A stretch of DNA of 64,000 bases from Populus alba (taxonomy: Eukaryota > Streptophyta > Magnoliopsida > Malpighiales > Salicaceae): NCBI RefSeq assembly GCF_005239225.2, contig NC_133296.1:6262001-6326000 (forward strand), read 5' to 3'. Position numbers and translations under genes: made by a program. The notes under the pieces are model-generated. The model saw nothing but the letters and a program-made list of their open reading frames with translations. It was not told the DNA's origin and made no database searches. Numbering within the stretch: the first letter of the stretch is position 1; each line of letters opens with the position of its first letter. Shown here piece by piece: positions 20,480-33,074 of this stretch.

Positions 20480-21203
20480 TTTTGAAGCTGAACATTAGAA
20501 AGAAATAAAGATCTTTAAGGGAGAAGTGGCAAGGTTAACTAACCCACTTGAGCAAGCGTTAAGGATAAGGTATGTGGAAGCTCTGGTTACTCAAACAACG
20601 GTAACCCCTCATCCAACAACTAAGGCTTCTTTTTAATTGCAAAATCCAAGCCCTAGTGGAACATCTCCAAAAAAGCCAGCTCATAGGTTTCCCATACATC
20701 CACTTGTTTTCCCTATAAGGCTACCTTATGTTGTAGATTTAATTGAAGAATAAGCTTCAAAAGAGAATCCTGCTAATATGGCTTATGAAAAATATGCAAA
20801 ATTGGAAGAAATAATAAAGGCAATTGAAGGGTCTAATCTATATAACCCAGTTAAAGCAACTAAAATGTGTTTGGTATCAAATGTCATAGTTCCAAAGGAC
20901 TTTTGAGAGCTTGAATTTTTCAAATACACGGGAACGCAATGCTTGCTGACTCACTTAAAGGTTTGCTATAATAAAATGGCTCAAGTACTCCATTATAAGA
21001 AACTAATTATCCACTTCTTCCGATATAGCCTTAGTGATGCTGCATTGACATGGTACATGAGGCTTAATAACACTGAGATTTGAGGGTGGAAAGACTTAGA
21101 GGGAACATTTATGAAATAATACAAATTCAACATGGACATAGCTCTAGGCATATCTAACCTTTTAATGATGGAGACGGGAAATAAAGAAACAATTTGAGAG
21201 TAT
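20480..21203 (+). pseudogene. gag: Decayed gag of the Tat/Ogre-type Ty3 element
   Basis: In one frame: a leader with GEVARLTNPLEQALR, a Pro-rich linker (PKKPAHRFPIHPLVFP), YEKYAKLEEIIKAIEGSNLY, and the gag core FFKYTGTQC...THLK..YNKMAQVLHY, LIIHFF.YSLSDAALTWYMRL. Stops interrupt it near 20752, 20906 and after 21080. This is the Retrotrans_gag region of the element whose ORF1 lies upstream; the capsid region breaks off at about 21203. Confidence 0.7.
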
Positions 21204-21254
21204 ACCTAGAAAAGAGAGAAGAGCATGCACAAAGAGAATTCTCAGCCACACTTT

Positions 21255-21509
21255 GTTTTATTGATGAAAACAAATTACACAATATTCTTTTATAAAATCT
21301 GAATTCACGGGCTTAATTACATCTTCCTCATCCATACTAGGTAAGATCAACACCCCCTTGAAAATACCTTTTTTTCCTATATACAAACCATTGCAATTCG
21401 GTGTCCATTTTCTATGATCCTCATTAGGCAATGGTAGAATCTTTCTTAACACCAGGTCACCTTTTTTGAATTCTCTTTGCTAGACTTTCTTGTCATATGT
21501 TTTCGCCAT
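21255..21509 (-). pseudogene. Inverted integrase C-terminal remnant (Ty3, Tat-like)
   Basis: On the minus strand: MAKTYDKKV, one stop, REFKKGDLVLRKILPLP, then WTPNCNGLYI, LILPSMDEEDV and PVNSDFIKEY. This is the integrase tail and following segment common in Tat-lineage elements. It is inverted relative to the gag just upstream, so the two pieces were joined by rearrangement or come from different insertions. Confidence 0.65.
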
Positions 21510-21612
21510 TATTTTTTGGTATCACTAGTGATAGAAGATTGCTGCTAGTCTTTTTTCACTAATCATGTTTAATTGTAAATAACTTATCTTTTCTCATTCA
21601 ACTTTTACCAAA

Positions 21613-21937
21613 TCAATTGGATCCAAATTAATTCTTAAACATAATTAAAATTTAATTTGACCCATGATTAAATCAAATTGGCATATTAAAAATTTAATTA
21701 TATCCTTGGACTTAATTTTTATACAAATTCATCCAATAATCATTTAATTTAACCTGAATTTGCATTTTTTTTCCTCCATTTTTGGGCATAATGGGTTACA
21801 ATTAGGCCTTGAATTTCCTCCAAAATTGTAGCTTGATTCCCCAGTTTGCTTTCTCTACATTGCCAATTTTTTATTATTATTATTATTTTGAAAAAAAAAT
21901 TGATTTTTAGGGAATAACCCAGAATTGGGTTGTGACA
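21613..21937 (-). repeat. Partial LTR, same family as the solo LTR at 28978-31417
   Basis: Aligns throughout to 31091-31417, and both end in AACCCAGAATTGGGTT followed by TGACA. Read on the minus strand it starts TGTCACAACCC, the LTR 5' terminus. It covers only the first 325 or so bases of the LTR. It lies beside the integrase tail on the same strand and may belong to the same collapsed element. Confidence 0.75.
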
Positions 21938-23043
21938 GAGGTGATAACAAAAATCACCTACACCTCGCATCTTGAGCTAACGTTTTAGCTATATGCATAA
22001 TCACAAACAGTAAGATTCACCAATCATCAATTTGAAGTCTTATAAAAAAATTCAAAATTATTACAATGAATGAGGATAAAAATTTATCAATTCAAACCGT
22101 TTATGCTTGAAATAAAGAAGGGCCATATTTTCTAATCAAGCGAACAAGCAATTGGGATCGATAAATGGAATCCTAAAAAATGCTAAAAACTTCATCATAT
22201 TTTTAGCATGGTAGGCAAATCTATTTCTTATTATTCATAAAAATAAAATGAGCATGCAAGAAAAAAACAAGCTTTTACCATAAAAACATGTACCAATTTC
22301 TGGTCATCTCACTATATACCTTTGCCAATTTCAAGCACCATTAAAACATAATGAAAACAAATCATTCCTTTTCAAAAACCTAAGGAATTATGTAATTTAA
22401 AGATGTTTTCTTAAGCTCACATCAAAGTCACTTGATTTTTTAAAACAAAAAAAAAAGGTCAAAAGTTTGACAACCATTATAAATAAGGTTTCTTTCAAAA
22501 TAAACCAACAAGATAAAAGGGGATTTTGAAAAGTGTCATTTACTCAAGTCACTGCCATAAGCATATTTAGAAGGATACAATAACAGACAGTCTCAAAAGA
22601 AATCTAAAGTTCTACCCATGACAATCAAAAAGGAAGGGGCAATTTTGTTTTGAACTCTTCCAGCCAACTACTTTTAAAGCATATAAAGATTTCCTTAAAC
22701 CTACAAGATCCGAAGCTCTTAAACAAGTCACTAAAGGCATAGTGAAAACCATGCAAAGACCTATAAGTTGGCTCAAGTAAGTTGGAAGCCAAAAAATCAA
22801 AAGGACTCAAGAAACTAATTAAAAAAGGCTTATATTTCAAAACAAGTAAAGTAGATACATAAGCATCATAAAGATATTTTTCAGCAATTTTTAGGAATTT
22901 TCCTCGAAAGCTACTAGAAATGTTCAACAAATATAAACCATTAAAAATTCAGTCCAAAGATAACTAAAAGTGCGTAAACAAAAGAAAATCAAAAGTTAGA
23001 TCATTTTAGAAGAAGGGAGCAAAACATTTCATATAAAGATCAA
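21938..23043. other. AT-rich sequence, no gene recognised
   Basis: No family match was recognised on either strand. The minus-strand frames around 22612-22930 lack recognisable domains. It lies between a Tat-like LTR fragment and a minisatellite, so it is probably transposon-derived non-coding DNA. Confidence 0.35.
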
Positions 23044-23735
23044 AGACATTATCATTTGTGAAGAATCTTGGATATTTTTAACACACGAGAAGGTTACCCG
23101 ATCATGAACCACGATTTGGTCAAATGAATAAAGACCATTCATGAAGAATCCTATATGTTTTTCATGGATGATTAGGTTATCTGATCATAACCACAAGCTA
23201 GTCATTGGAACAAAAACCATTTATGAAAAATTCTGGATATTTTTCACACTCGAGCAAGTTACCTAGTCATGAACTATAGGTTATTCATCTGAGTAGAGAC
23301 CATTCCTAGAAAATCTTGGATATTTTTCACACATGGGCAAGTTACTCGATCAGGAGTTCTGAGCCAATCGCTTGAACGAAGATCATTCATGAACAATCCT
23401 AGATATATTTCACGCACGGGCAAGTTGCTTGATCATGAACCACGGGTTGGTCACCTCAAATAGAGAGTAATCATGAAAAATATTAGATATTTTTCACACA
23501 CGGTAGGTTACCCGATCAAGAACCATGTACTGGTTACCCAAACAGATGCCATTTATGAAAAATACTAGACAATTTTCACTCACAAGTAGGTTACCCAATC
23601 AAGAACCAAGGGTTGGTCGTCCGAACAGAGACCATTCAAAAAAAATCCTAAATATTTTTCACACACAGGTAGATTACCTGACCACGAATCTCGAGATGGT
23701 CGCTCAAACAGAGACCATTCATGAAAGATCCCAAA
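23044..23735. repeat. Minisatellite, 8-9 units of about 83 bp
   Basis: A phrase like GACCATTCATGAAAAATC recurs near 23132, 23217, 23298, 23382, 23466, 23546, 23628 and 23712, each followed by a TTTTTCACACAC-like segment and a GTTACCCGATCA-like segment. Units differ from each other by perhaps 15-25 percent. Period near 84 keeps short frames open by chance. Confidence 0.8.
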
Positions 23736-23740
23736 TAGTT

Positions 23741-23990
23741 TTTAATTGATAATTATGTTATTTTATAACATAATCAATGATTTTGGGTTATTATTGATTA
23801 TGAATTGAATAAATTATGGATTATATTGAATTATATATAAAATAATAATATTAGCTATGAAATACATGAATTTGTTTGAACATTTTATCATGGTAGTTAA
23901 ATTTGATAAATTTAGGTGTTTGCCGATTAACAATTATTAAAGTTTTTTATTTTAATTGTTTAAACAACTAAATTGCTTGATTTACAAGGC
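23741..23990. other. AT-rich spacer
   Basis: Nothing recognised. Confidence 0.3.
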
Positions 23991-23992
23991 GG

Positions 23993-25591
23993 TGTTGTGA
24001 TGTCATGGTCGCACAAATTAATTACCCTAGTTTCAAACACAACACACAAGATAGTATAGAGCAAGCAAGGGGTTGATTCCATGAGGAAGGTTTAAATCAG
24101 ATTTTTATGCTAGATGATATGCAATTTAGGGGGGGTTTGGAAGTTATCTAGGCTAAAGCAAAAGAAAATAGAAAACTATCAAATGAAATTTAATAGAATC
24201 AAAAAATTATCAAGAGAACAAACCTTGGTCACAAGCACACATCTACCTACAGAAACCAGAACTGATCATGGAAATGAAACATCAATTTATATTCTGAATA
24301 TTTATCTCTTCATAAAATTGGTTAGTTAACAGATCCACCATATAACTAACCCTAACCATCAAACAACCACAATATATGCATTAGTAATTTAATTCAATAG
24401 CAGCCTTAAGAACTAGATAAATTGATTAATCAAGAAAACATAAATGTCCGCAGTCTATATTTGATTTGATTGAATGTTTTTCCTAAGATTAATAACGTAG
24501 ATCTGCCACAATTAAAACTCAATTGCTTCACAAGTTCATATACCACAACTGCAGTTTTGATATTAAACTTAGCAATAGATTGTCTACAATAATAACTTAG
24601 AGTCAGCTCTAACAATTAAAATAAACAATTATAGGAAAAATAAGCATAGGAGAACAAACATATTCATCATATAAATTGAAAAGAAAAGATAAAATAAATC
24701 TTATAGTTCTACAAATCCAAAGGTTTTTGTGTCCTTGCAACCAAGAAAATGGGTTTAGCCTTGTATATTTGTTGAACAACTAATCAAAAAGAAGGAGGAA
24801 TGCTTAATTTTAGGTTTCTTAAAGGAGGGGGGGCATTTTCTCCTCTTGGATGGTTGCTCCCCTTCTCTGCTCTTATTCTTTTTATATCCTAGGAGACCCT
24901 AGTCTCTATTTTACAAAATAGTCATTCCTTAAGTAGATTGTTTACATTTAAGTACTTCAATAACTATTTTCCTAAAAAAAAAGAAATAACCTTACGTGAA
25001 ATATTCAAGATTTGACTTACAGGAGCTAAATTGCTGAAATAAAAACTTGGATATCGGTTTAGATGCTTTGGAATATAATTTGGGCTTGTTTCTTTACAAA
25101 ACCTGTTTGTTGGCAGAATTCAATTGTCATATTTGAAAAATCATTTTTCCTTTATATGACATTGTTTTTTGCTAAAATTTGGAGCGTTGATAGGCACTTG
25201 AGTCAGTAATCCAACAAAATTAAGTTTGCATCAAGTGGACTTCCTTAGCTCCAGATATTTAAGTCAGAATGGTTGAAGATCAACACTAGCAGATTGTAAG
25301 ATTTGACTTTGAAGGCTGCAATTTCCAAGCTCTTCTTTTTCTTTTTTTTCTTGCCTTAGATTTTCATAAAGGTATAGACGTTGGCTTTTTAATTCCACTA
25401 GAATCACTTCATTTCGACTTCTAGAGCTCACGCTCTGCAAAAAACATCGGCTGAAGGTCAAATATGCCAATTACCTCCAATTTACTTTTTTTTTTGTATA
25501 TTTCATCCAAAAGTGCCTTTAAAACATAAAACAAAGAAGGCAAAACACTAGTTAAATATGGGTAAAACTATCAAATAATATGGTTGCATCA
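23993..25591 (-). repeat. Candidate solo LTR interrupting a plant mobile domain pseudogene
   Basis: The segment can be bounded by TG near 23993-23998 and by GGTTGCATCA at 25591, about 1.6 kb. Its text (for example the 24005-24150 stretch with AGCAAGCAAGG and a G-run) is of a non-coding, LTR-like kind. The candidate flanks (GGCGG and AGCGG) match at four of five bases only, so the boundaries are uncertain. Confidence 0.35.
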
Positions 25592-25912
25592 GGTGGTGAT
25601 TCTACAACACCTTGACAACATTCTTTGATAAGGTTGCATGAGTGTATCTACCTTGTAGTTATCGACGTTGGTTTTTATAAGATCAGTCAATTACCTCTAA
25701 TTTACTCCTTTTTGCATCTTTCATTCAAAAGTGCCTTCAAAATATAAAACATAGAAGGCAAAACACTAGTTAAATATGGGTGAAACTATCAAATAATATG
25801 GTTGCATCAAGCGGTGATTCTATAACACCTTGACAACATTCTTTGATGGGGTTGCATGAGTGTATCTGCCTTGTAGTTATCGACATTAGTTTTTATGAGA
25901 TCAGTCAATTAC
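25466..25912. repeat. Tandem duplication, period 218 bp
   Basis: TGGTTGCATCA occurs at 25581 and 25799 within two near-identical units. Each unit holds the last 120 or so bases of the candidate LTR plus the start of the adjoining plant mobile domain sequence (CTTGACAACATTCTTTGAT), so the duplication happened after the LTR arrived. Confidence 0.8.
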
Positions 25913-27442
25913 ATGGTAAACATCTTGACCATGCATTGATTGTAGTTTTAGTTGAGCTATGGAGGCGCAATATACATACCTTTCATCTATGTGTTGGTTT
26001 CATAACACCCACACTCCAAAATGTCGCTATTTTGACCAGTCTTTTGATAAATAAAACCCTTGTGACAAGACATGAAAGGTCAATTGATAAAGATGTTTTA
26101 TGTGATTATCTATTAGGATGAATGCCTCTAGCCAATGTTTTTATGGGGAATGCATCAAATTGACATGGTTGAACATAAATTTTAAAACCCCCTCGCAAAT
26201 GCGATAAAGGACCAATTGATTATATATGTTCAGGCATACATATTACATATATTTAGAGGTTTTATACTGTTGGCATTATAGTACCGTTGTTCTTTCTGAC
26301 ACTACTTGAGGATTTTCAATCCATTCCTAATTACCAATTGATTATATATATTCAGGCATACATATTACATATATTTAGAGGTTTTATACTGTTGGCATTA
26401 TAGTACCGTTGTTCTTTCTGACACTACTTGAGGATTTTCAATCCATTCCTAATTACAATTGGGGATGGTATATACTTTCATATCTATACCGATAGCTATG
26501 TAAACATGTTTAAAACAATGAAGACAAATTATCAAATATATATTATTTCTTCAAGTATAATTATTTTAAATTATTTGAATATTAGAATTAATTACATTTT
26601 AAATACTAACCTATAATTATCAATGCTGATTAATATAACTCTAGGCATGAGAGGATATTCATATAAAGCTTCCAAAGAGCTGAAATAATAATATGTTTGA
26701 TATTGTCACTTAGAATCCATTGGTTCTAGGTAAAAAAAAATATGATAACTTTGTGGCTTGTCATGTTAGATGATGTGGGGCTAGACATTTCAAAGTAAAT
26801 CTCACTTATGTCAACGAGTTTTACTAGGATGAGTTGGATGCGTAACAACCATATCAAGTATGCGTTACAAATGCATTGAATTTTTTATTATTTGAATCTG
26901 AATTTTTTAGTTTTGATTTGTTAGCTAATATAATTCTTTCATACATTTTGATAGGTTATATTGATATCATATACATAGGACTTGATACTTTTAGCTTCAC
27001 CTATATGTCGTGAGGGATCTTACCTTTGGTTAGCACAAGTCTCGTTGTATTGCTTTGACATTGTTGATATACATTGTCCAAATTGGGTAATGCAACAGTT
27101 TGGATTATCTTAACATATACCAGTATATTGATATTGGTTATGAGCTGCATAATAGTAGTTACCAAGTTAAGCGTGAGGGGAATTGGTTAGTGAGTTATGT
27201 ATCTTACCTAGATCTATGAAAAGCTAAAAGAGATCGTATTTTTAAGGAGTGACATCTGATAATTCATGTAGATAGTTAAATGAGATGGTATATGTCCATT
27301 ATTCATCATTTTTATCCATGTAATCTAATGTATTTTGCGCCCCAATATCTGAAACAAAATCAATTGATATGCAATATTGTTTTACATATAACATTTATTA
27401 AATATCATATTAATGTTACTATGGATGATGCCTACTTATTTG

Positions 27443-27483
<41 letters not shown>

Positions 27484-27707
27484 TGGTATTGGAGGCTCGA
27501 AAAGTAGCAATAGTTATCCATGAAAGTGTCGATGAGATGATACCTCGTGTAGCCAATATTACACTTAATTTATATCATGGTAGACTTCAAGTGGTTGGGC
27601 AAGCTGAGCATCTTAAAGTGGCATTAATGGAGGATGAGATTGCTTATCGTGGGAGTGTTGGGGATGCAGGCCCATCCACAAGCATCCCAGGTCAATGCAC
27701 GAGCTAG
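25592..27707 (+). pseudogene. Plant mobile domain (MAIN-like) pseudogene
   Basis: Fragments in family order on the plus strand: LDHALIVVLVELWRRNIHTFHL and TPTLQNVAILTSLLI (25920-26060), AYILHIFRGFIL (26230 and again 26352), LRIFNPF, SLYCFDIVDIHCPNWVMQQFG (about 27040-27110), then a RWYMSIIH-like segment and an open tail 27483-27707. This is the plant mobile domain found in MAIN-like proteins and in several transposon groups. Two tandem duplications (218 and 122 bp), frameshifts and a long TA run at 27449-27479 destroy it. It could be a decayed host gene or a transposon-borne copy. Confidence 0.6.
26211..26454. repeat. Tandem duplication, period 122 bp
   Basis: Units 26211-26332 and 26333-26454 are identical except for about one base (ATGTTCAGG versus ATATTCAGG). 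The near identity means it is recent. As 122 is not a multiple of three, it shifts the plant mobile domain frame. Confidence 0.9.
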
Positions 27708-28863
27708 GATGATATTGGTCCTTGTCACACATGCATGGATATTACAAACTTGTCCTCAAGTTGAACAAGTTGGGGTAATGCTTCAAACCTGTCCACGAGT
27801 GCTCTAGACCCTTCTACAAGCTAGGGCAATTATTAGATATAGTTGCATGTTATTATATATTATGAGAATTATGAATAGATGTATAGTTACTTTAATTTTA
27901 ATAAAATATTATGTTATGTTAATTATCGGTTTAATTTTGTTACTTATGAATGAAGATGTTATTTGTGTTGTTTATGTGAATTATGTAAAGATGCTAGAAA
28001 AGTGGTTATTTAAATTGTATGAATTGTGGGTTTTTTGGGTAAGGAGTTAATGACAGCAGAAACTATCCCAGGGTGAGTCTATTAATCAAGTCACAGATAA
28101 CATGTACGACTCTTGAGTCACATATGAAAAACATGATTATCAAGTGACATATGATATCTCTAACTTAATCAACTTGCTAAACCCCTAAATTTTTTGCATT
28201 TGTGCTATATTAATAAAACAAAATAAATTGTGCTAAGTTTTCAAAATACTGTATTTACCTCCCCCTTCCTTTCCTTTTATTTTTTATTTTTTATTTTAAG
28301 CTTTAAAACACAAGAAAAAGATCTAACCAGTAGATTAAAACACCCAAAGCATCCCAGTTCAGAAAAACCTAAATAACCACAACAATTAAAACTAGCTTTA
28401 GGATAATCCTGACCGATGATTCAGATGTTTGACTAGGCTCACCCATCCCAGATCACATCTCAAATAACCATAACCATTTGATCTAGTCATAAGATCAGCA
28501 TGATCGTTGGTCTATGAGACTGATCTAAGCTCATTCACGTCGTATCAAAGCCCAAACAACCTACAACAATCGAATCCATCCATAAAACATCTCAATTGCT
28601 AATCAATGCAGTGTAATGTAAGCTCGCATAAACCAAAACACAGACCAAACCGATCTCATCTATTGTTCGGTTTCAAATTTGGACTGTTAATCAAATCCAA
28701 TAGATTTGTACAACTAAATCAATACAAGCTCACATACCTTCATAAATCTAGTCGTATCTGATCGCAACTCATGTCTTATCTCGCTCCTTCCAATGGCAAA
28801 TCCAGTTGTCATTTCTCCAATATCTGACCACCAAACACCTTAGGATTACTATAGAAATCAAAG
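27708..28863. other. Non-coding sequence, no gene recognised
   Basis: It begins with a small GTCAATGCACGAG/GTCCACGAG-like repeated text (27690-27830) after the plant mobile domain tail, then AT-rich DNA. No family was recognised. Confidence 0.35.
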
Positions 28864-28977
28864 TGACATGACCAAAAGATTGATGTCTTATCCCAAGTGC
28901 AGGAGTGTCGAAGTAATAAATAACCCGGCAAGACTAGGGTCAAACCATAAAGAGGTTAACTATATGATGATGATGAT

Positions 28978-31417
28978 TGTCGCGGGGCGCAGGCGATGCG
29001 ACGTCGTCTGGCTATGGCGGAGGCTACTGTCGTGCCTCCTGTGTGAGGTGTTGTGTTTAGAAAGGGTTTTCATCATAAAATTATGATTAAGGTTCAGGAG
29101 TCGCCACCTAGTACTATGGTCACTAGGAACCTTTGGTCTGCGAGAGTCTGAGCAAGGGACTGGTTGTGCAAAGGGAAGACGCATCACCCCCAGTGCACCC
29201 TACCTAAGGTAAGCTGCATTGTTGTTTGATTGTTTTTTTCTAAGTCGAGTTTCTGTTGGTCTTTTCTAAGGCTCAAGGCAGATCTCTCTTCATGAGAAAT
29301 TTTCTACCTTATTGGGTTAAATCATAATTGTTTTAAAGTCTAAATTTTAGCATCGCATTTATTTACACCTTGTATCTTTAATACTTAAAGGTGTACTTTA
29401 TCGTGTAATTTTACAACCCACAAATATTAAAGTATACATCTGGATCCTAAAACAAAAATTGGAAAAATATGCAAATTTTTCTTTTTAATGAAAAAAAAAT
29501 ATGCTTGGAAAAATTTTATGATTTGACCGTATGCAACAATATATATATATATAAATGTTTTGGAATTTTTTATTTTATTTTTTGAGAAATATTTTGGAGA
29601 AAACCAGTATTTTATTACCGGATTTGTAATTTAAAGTGTAAATATACAACCCGATATTATGCAATATTGGTAGAAAAATATGAGAGAAAATCACATTTTT
29701 GAAATGATTTTGGGCTTTTTTTATTTTTTTATTTTTTATTTTTTAAAATATTATAATACACACACACATATATATATAATTCACGTCCTACATGAACAGT
29801 AGGACGTGAATTATATTTCACGCCTACTGTTCATGCAGTAGGAAAGGAAGAAGAAGAAGAACAAGAAGAAGAAGAAAAAGAAGAAGGAATGGAAGGGAGG
29901 CTCACCTGGTTGAAGGGGTCGTGGCTGCTATGATGAGGTGGTTAGGCCGGTGGTTGTAGCGATGGAGTTGGAGGAAGAGACATTGATGGCGTCGGTTTCC
30001 TGTGGCAGAGGAAGGAAGAAGAAGAAAAAATACGGGGGAGGGGCTGCAGCGAGGAGAGAGAAACCGACGGTGGCTCTTGGTGGTCGGCTGGTGGTTGCGT
30101 TGGTTGCCTGTGGTGGAGATGATGGTGGGAAGACCGGTGATGATGGTGGTGGTGGCTGAAGGCCACGGTGGAGAGAGAAAGAAAGAAGAAATGTGCAGAA
30201 ACCGGAAGAAAAACTGGTTTTTTGGCTGACTTTGGACCCGATTTTCTCCTCCCTTTGGACATGAAATCCACCTCTATTTATAGGCGGTTGAAGAGGGCAA
30301 TCTTGTCTACATTGAGGAAAAATTTGAGCCCTTGATTCAGTTGGGAAGGATCCCAACCATTGGCTCAAAGTAGGTATCATGAGTTGAAAATCTGCAGACA
30401 AAAGCTGATTGGGAAGGCCTCTTTAGGCTGTCACCAGTGCTAATATATTGTCATTTAGCCCAAACTGATCACATGGGGTTGTAGAAAAAGTGCAGAGGAT
30501 CATTTTCGTATAAGATTTGTCAAATTTGGTGGACGTTAGGTACATTAAATGCAGCTGCAAAGTAGTCAACCAGACCAGCTTTTTCATAAAAAAAAAAAAG
30601 AATAAATAAGATAAAATCTGCAGACCAAAGCTCATTGAGTAGGCCACTTTAGGCTGTCACCAGTGCTAATATATTGTCATTTAGCCCAAACTGATCACAT
30701 GGGGCTGTAGAAAAAGTGCAGAGGATCATTTTCGTATAAGATTTGTCAAATTAGGTGGACGTTAGGTACATTAAATGCAGCTGCAAAGTAGTCAACCAGA
30801 CCAGCTTTTTCAAAAAAAAATAAAGAAGATAATGAACAGTGATTTTTGGTCAAAGTTCATTTCAGTCCTCTTTTTCAATTGAGCCCTAATTGACCCTAAA
30901 CCTTTTTTGTTTAATGCAATTACGCCCCTAATTAACTTGGTAAAAATTAAATTTGGTCTCTTAAAACTCGGATCTTCTCAATTAAGCCCAAATTAAACTT
31001 CCAAACTTATTTTTTCACCAATTAAGCCCCAAATAAAATTAATTTGACTCATTTAAAGTATAATTAAGTCCTTGCACTTAATTAAATCCTTCAATTGGAC
31101 CCAAATTAATTCTTAAACATAATTAAAATTTAATTTGGCCCATGATTAAATCAAATTGGCCCATTAAAAATTTAATTATGTCATTGGACTTAATTTTATG
31201 CAAATTCATCCAATAATCATTTAATTTGACCTTGAATTTGCATTTTTTCTTTATTTTTGGGCACAATAAGGTACAATTAGGCCTTGAATTTCCTCCAAAA
31301 TTGCAGCTTGATTCCCCGATTTGCTTTCTCCACATTGTCAGCCTTTATTTTATTTTTTTATTTTTGAAAAAGAAATTTATTTTTTTGTTGGGATTAACCC
31401 AGAATTGGGTTATGACA
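28978..31417 (-). mobile_element. Solo LTR of a Tat-like Ty3 element inside the Athila solo LTR
   Basis: 2440 bases bounded by TGTCGCGGGG and TTATGACA and flanked by ATGAT at 28973-28977 and 31418-31422. Read on the minus strand it starts TGTCATAACCC and ends CCCCGCGACA, like Tat/Retand-type LTRs, and its AGGTGGCGACTCC text near the 3' end fits the same group. There are GC-rich coding-like but non-family frames at 29928-30401 and a 226-bp tandem duplication inside. Confidence 0.85.
30387..30822. repeat. Tandem duplication, period about 226 bp
   Basis: AAAATCTGCAGAC starts both units at 30387 and 30613. The shared text runs through CTGTCACCAGTGCTAATATA to an A-rich tail (CTTTTTCATAAAAAAA and CTTTTTCAAAAAAAA). 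It lies within the Tat-like solo LTR. Confidence 0.9.
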
Positions 31418-32696
31418 ATGATGATGATGATGATGAGGACTTTGAAATGTAAGATTAATGTGAAGATTAAACAAGGATTAAATAATTGTTAATGTTAAAG
31501 GATCCACTAATAGTATTAGAAATAAGTATAGTATAAACTATTTTTATTAATCAACTAAGAACCACACACAAAGGAGGTTCCAATCGGATGATTTATCCTT
31601 AATAGTTCATTATAAATTTTTAACATGATCATATTAATTATCTTATTTTAGTAACACCATACTTTTAAATATCATTAAGAATTCATGATGCTAACTTATA
31701 TTAACAATAAATCAAGTTCCATTCATAGCATAGGTGTAGGTTATACCATACGGTTGGCTATGAAAGTGCCAAGCATTTGTTGTACCAAGTGTTATATAAC
31801 ACAAATCTAGATTAACTATTTAACAAGCAAGGTATTAAGAATTAGTAAGACAAAAAGATAAGACATGTTAATAACAAACTTTCTTGGATATAAACATTGA
31901 AGTCCATGTTAAGTTTATATTATACCTATTCTAACACCATTAGTGAAACCTTTTCACCTTGACATAATAAACTTAGCTAAACATAATGAAGAAGAGAAAC
32001 ATAAATAAACAACATAAAAACATAAGTATAGTAAAGGAAATGAAAAGTATAAACAAGAGATTAAGAAAAATATAACATAAAATAGAATTTAAACATTACA
32101 AAAATATAAAGAAATAAATAAAGAACATGATCTTGATCTGAACAACCAAAATGCCTAAATGCATGGCAAATGCCTCCTTTTGTAGGCCAAAATTAAGGTC
32201 ATTTGGACTTCTAGAACTCAGGATATGGGTTAAACACTAAATAGTGTCTGGGCTGCAAGACAGATTCGGACTTCTCCGTTGTTTCTATAATTTGGACTTG
32301 AAAACGACTTTTTTTAAATCTTGGACTCCACATGAAAGTTTTAGGCCTATGTCTTAACTATCCATCTATATAAAGCAGATCTAAATCCAAGATCTACACC
32401 TCCAGATATGACCCAATTACCGAACAGTATTCCAGTTAGGACTGAACCAACATTTCTTTTCTAAGTTTGACCCTCTCGTTGTCCTTTCAATTTCAGTGTT
32501 TAAACTCATCAATCAATCCTTTCATTTATGATAGGTCTGTATTTAAAATGAATATTTACCATAAATTAAAGGTATCTTATATTATTAGATATGTTATTAT
32601 AAAACATGCTTTAGATAAGGAGTTATTGATACTTCAAGTGCAAAATAATGATATAAAACCTTGATAAAAATGCACTTTTAAGTACTAATCACAAAG

Positions 32697-33038
32697 CCTC
32701 TTCTTTCTAACCAACACCTAACCAGAATCCAAAAACAAAGACGCCATTAAAAGCCAAAAACATTGAAGAGTCAAGTCGAAGCTTTGTCGCCACTGATCTC
32801 CCTCCCTATTTGTCCGCAAGACACATGGCAACCACTAGTGGATGAATAAGGTTGAGATCTACCTGAGGAGCTAGTAGACATGGAAAAATCATATTGTAAC
32901 ATTCATCGGACCGCCACTAGTGGCGGCACGCGCTCCACAAGCATCGTTTGAACAATAAGTTTCTGTTAGGGGCATTTCAGTAATTTCCCCATCTAACCAG
33001 GGGCAAAAGTAATTTCTCTTTAACCAAGGGCATTTCAG

Positions 33039-33074
<36 letters not shown>

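Larger units (their letters stand above)
28864..32691 (-). mobile_element. Solo LTR of the Athila-like family, split by a second solo LTR
   Basis: On the minus strand it starts TGATTAGTACTTAAAAGTGC at 32691 and ends CATGTCA at 28864, matching LTRs B and C. CAAAG flanks both ends (28859-28863 and 32692-32696), a perfect 5-bp duplication. No internal region remains, so this is a solo LTR made by LTR-LTR recombination. About 1.39 kb of it survives, in two blocks (28864-28977 and 31418-32691) around the 2.44-kb insertion. Confidence 0.9.

Noticed and set aside
23044..23735. CRISPR-like array
   Set aside because: The units are diverged throughout with no constant repeat and variable spacer pattern, and the sequence is plant nuclear DNA.
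29928..30401. 157-residue frame with Ser/Pro/His-rich sequence and overlapping frames
   Set aside because: It lies within a solo LTR with clear termini and target duplication. The composition comes from GA/GGT-rich DNA, and no family was recognised.
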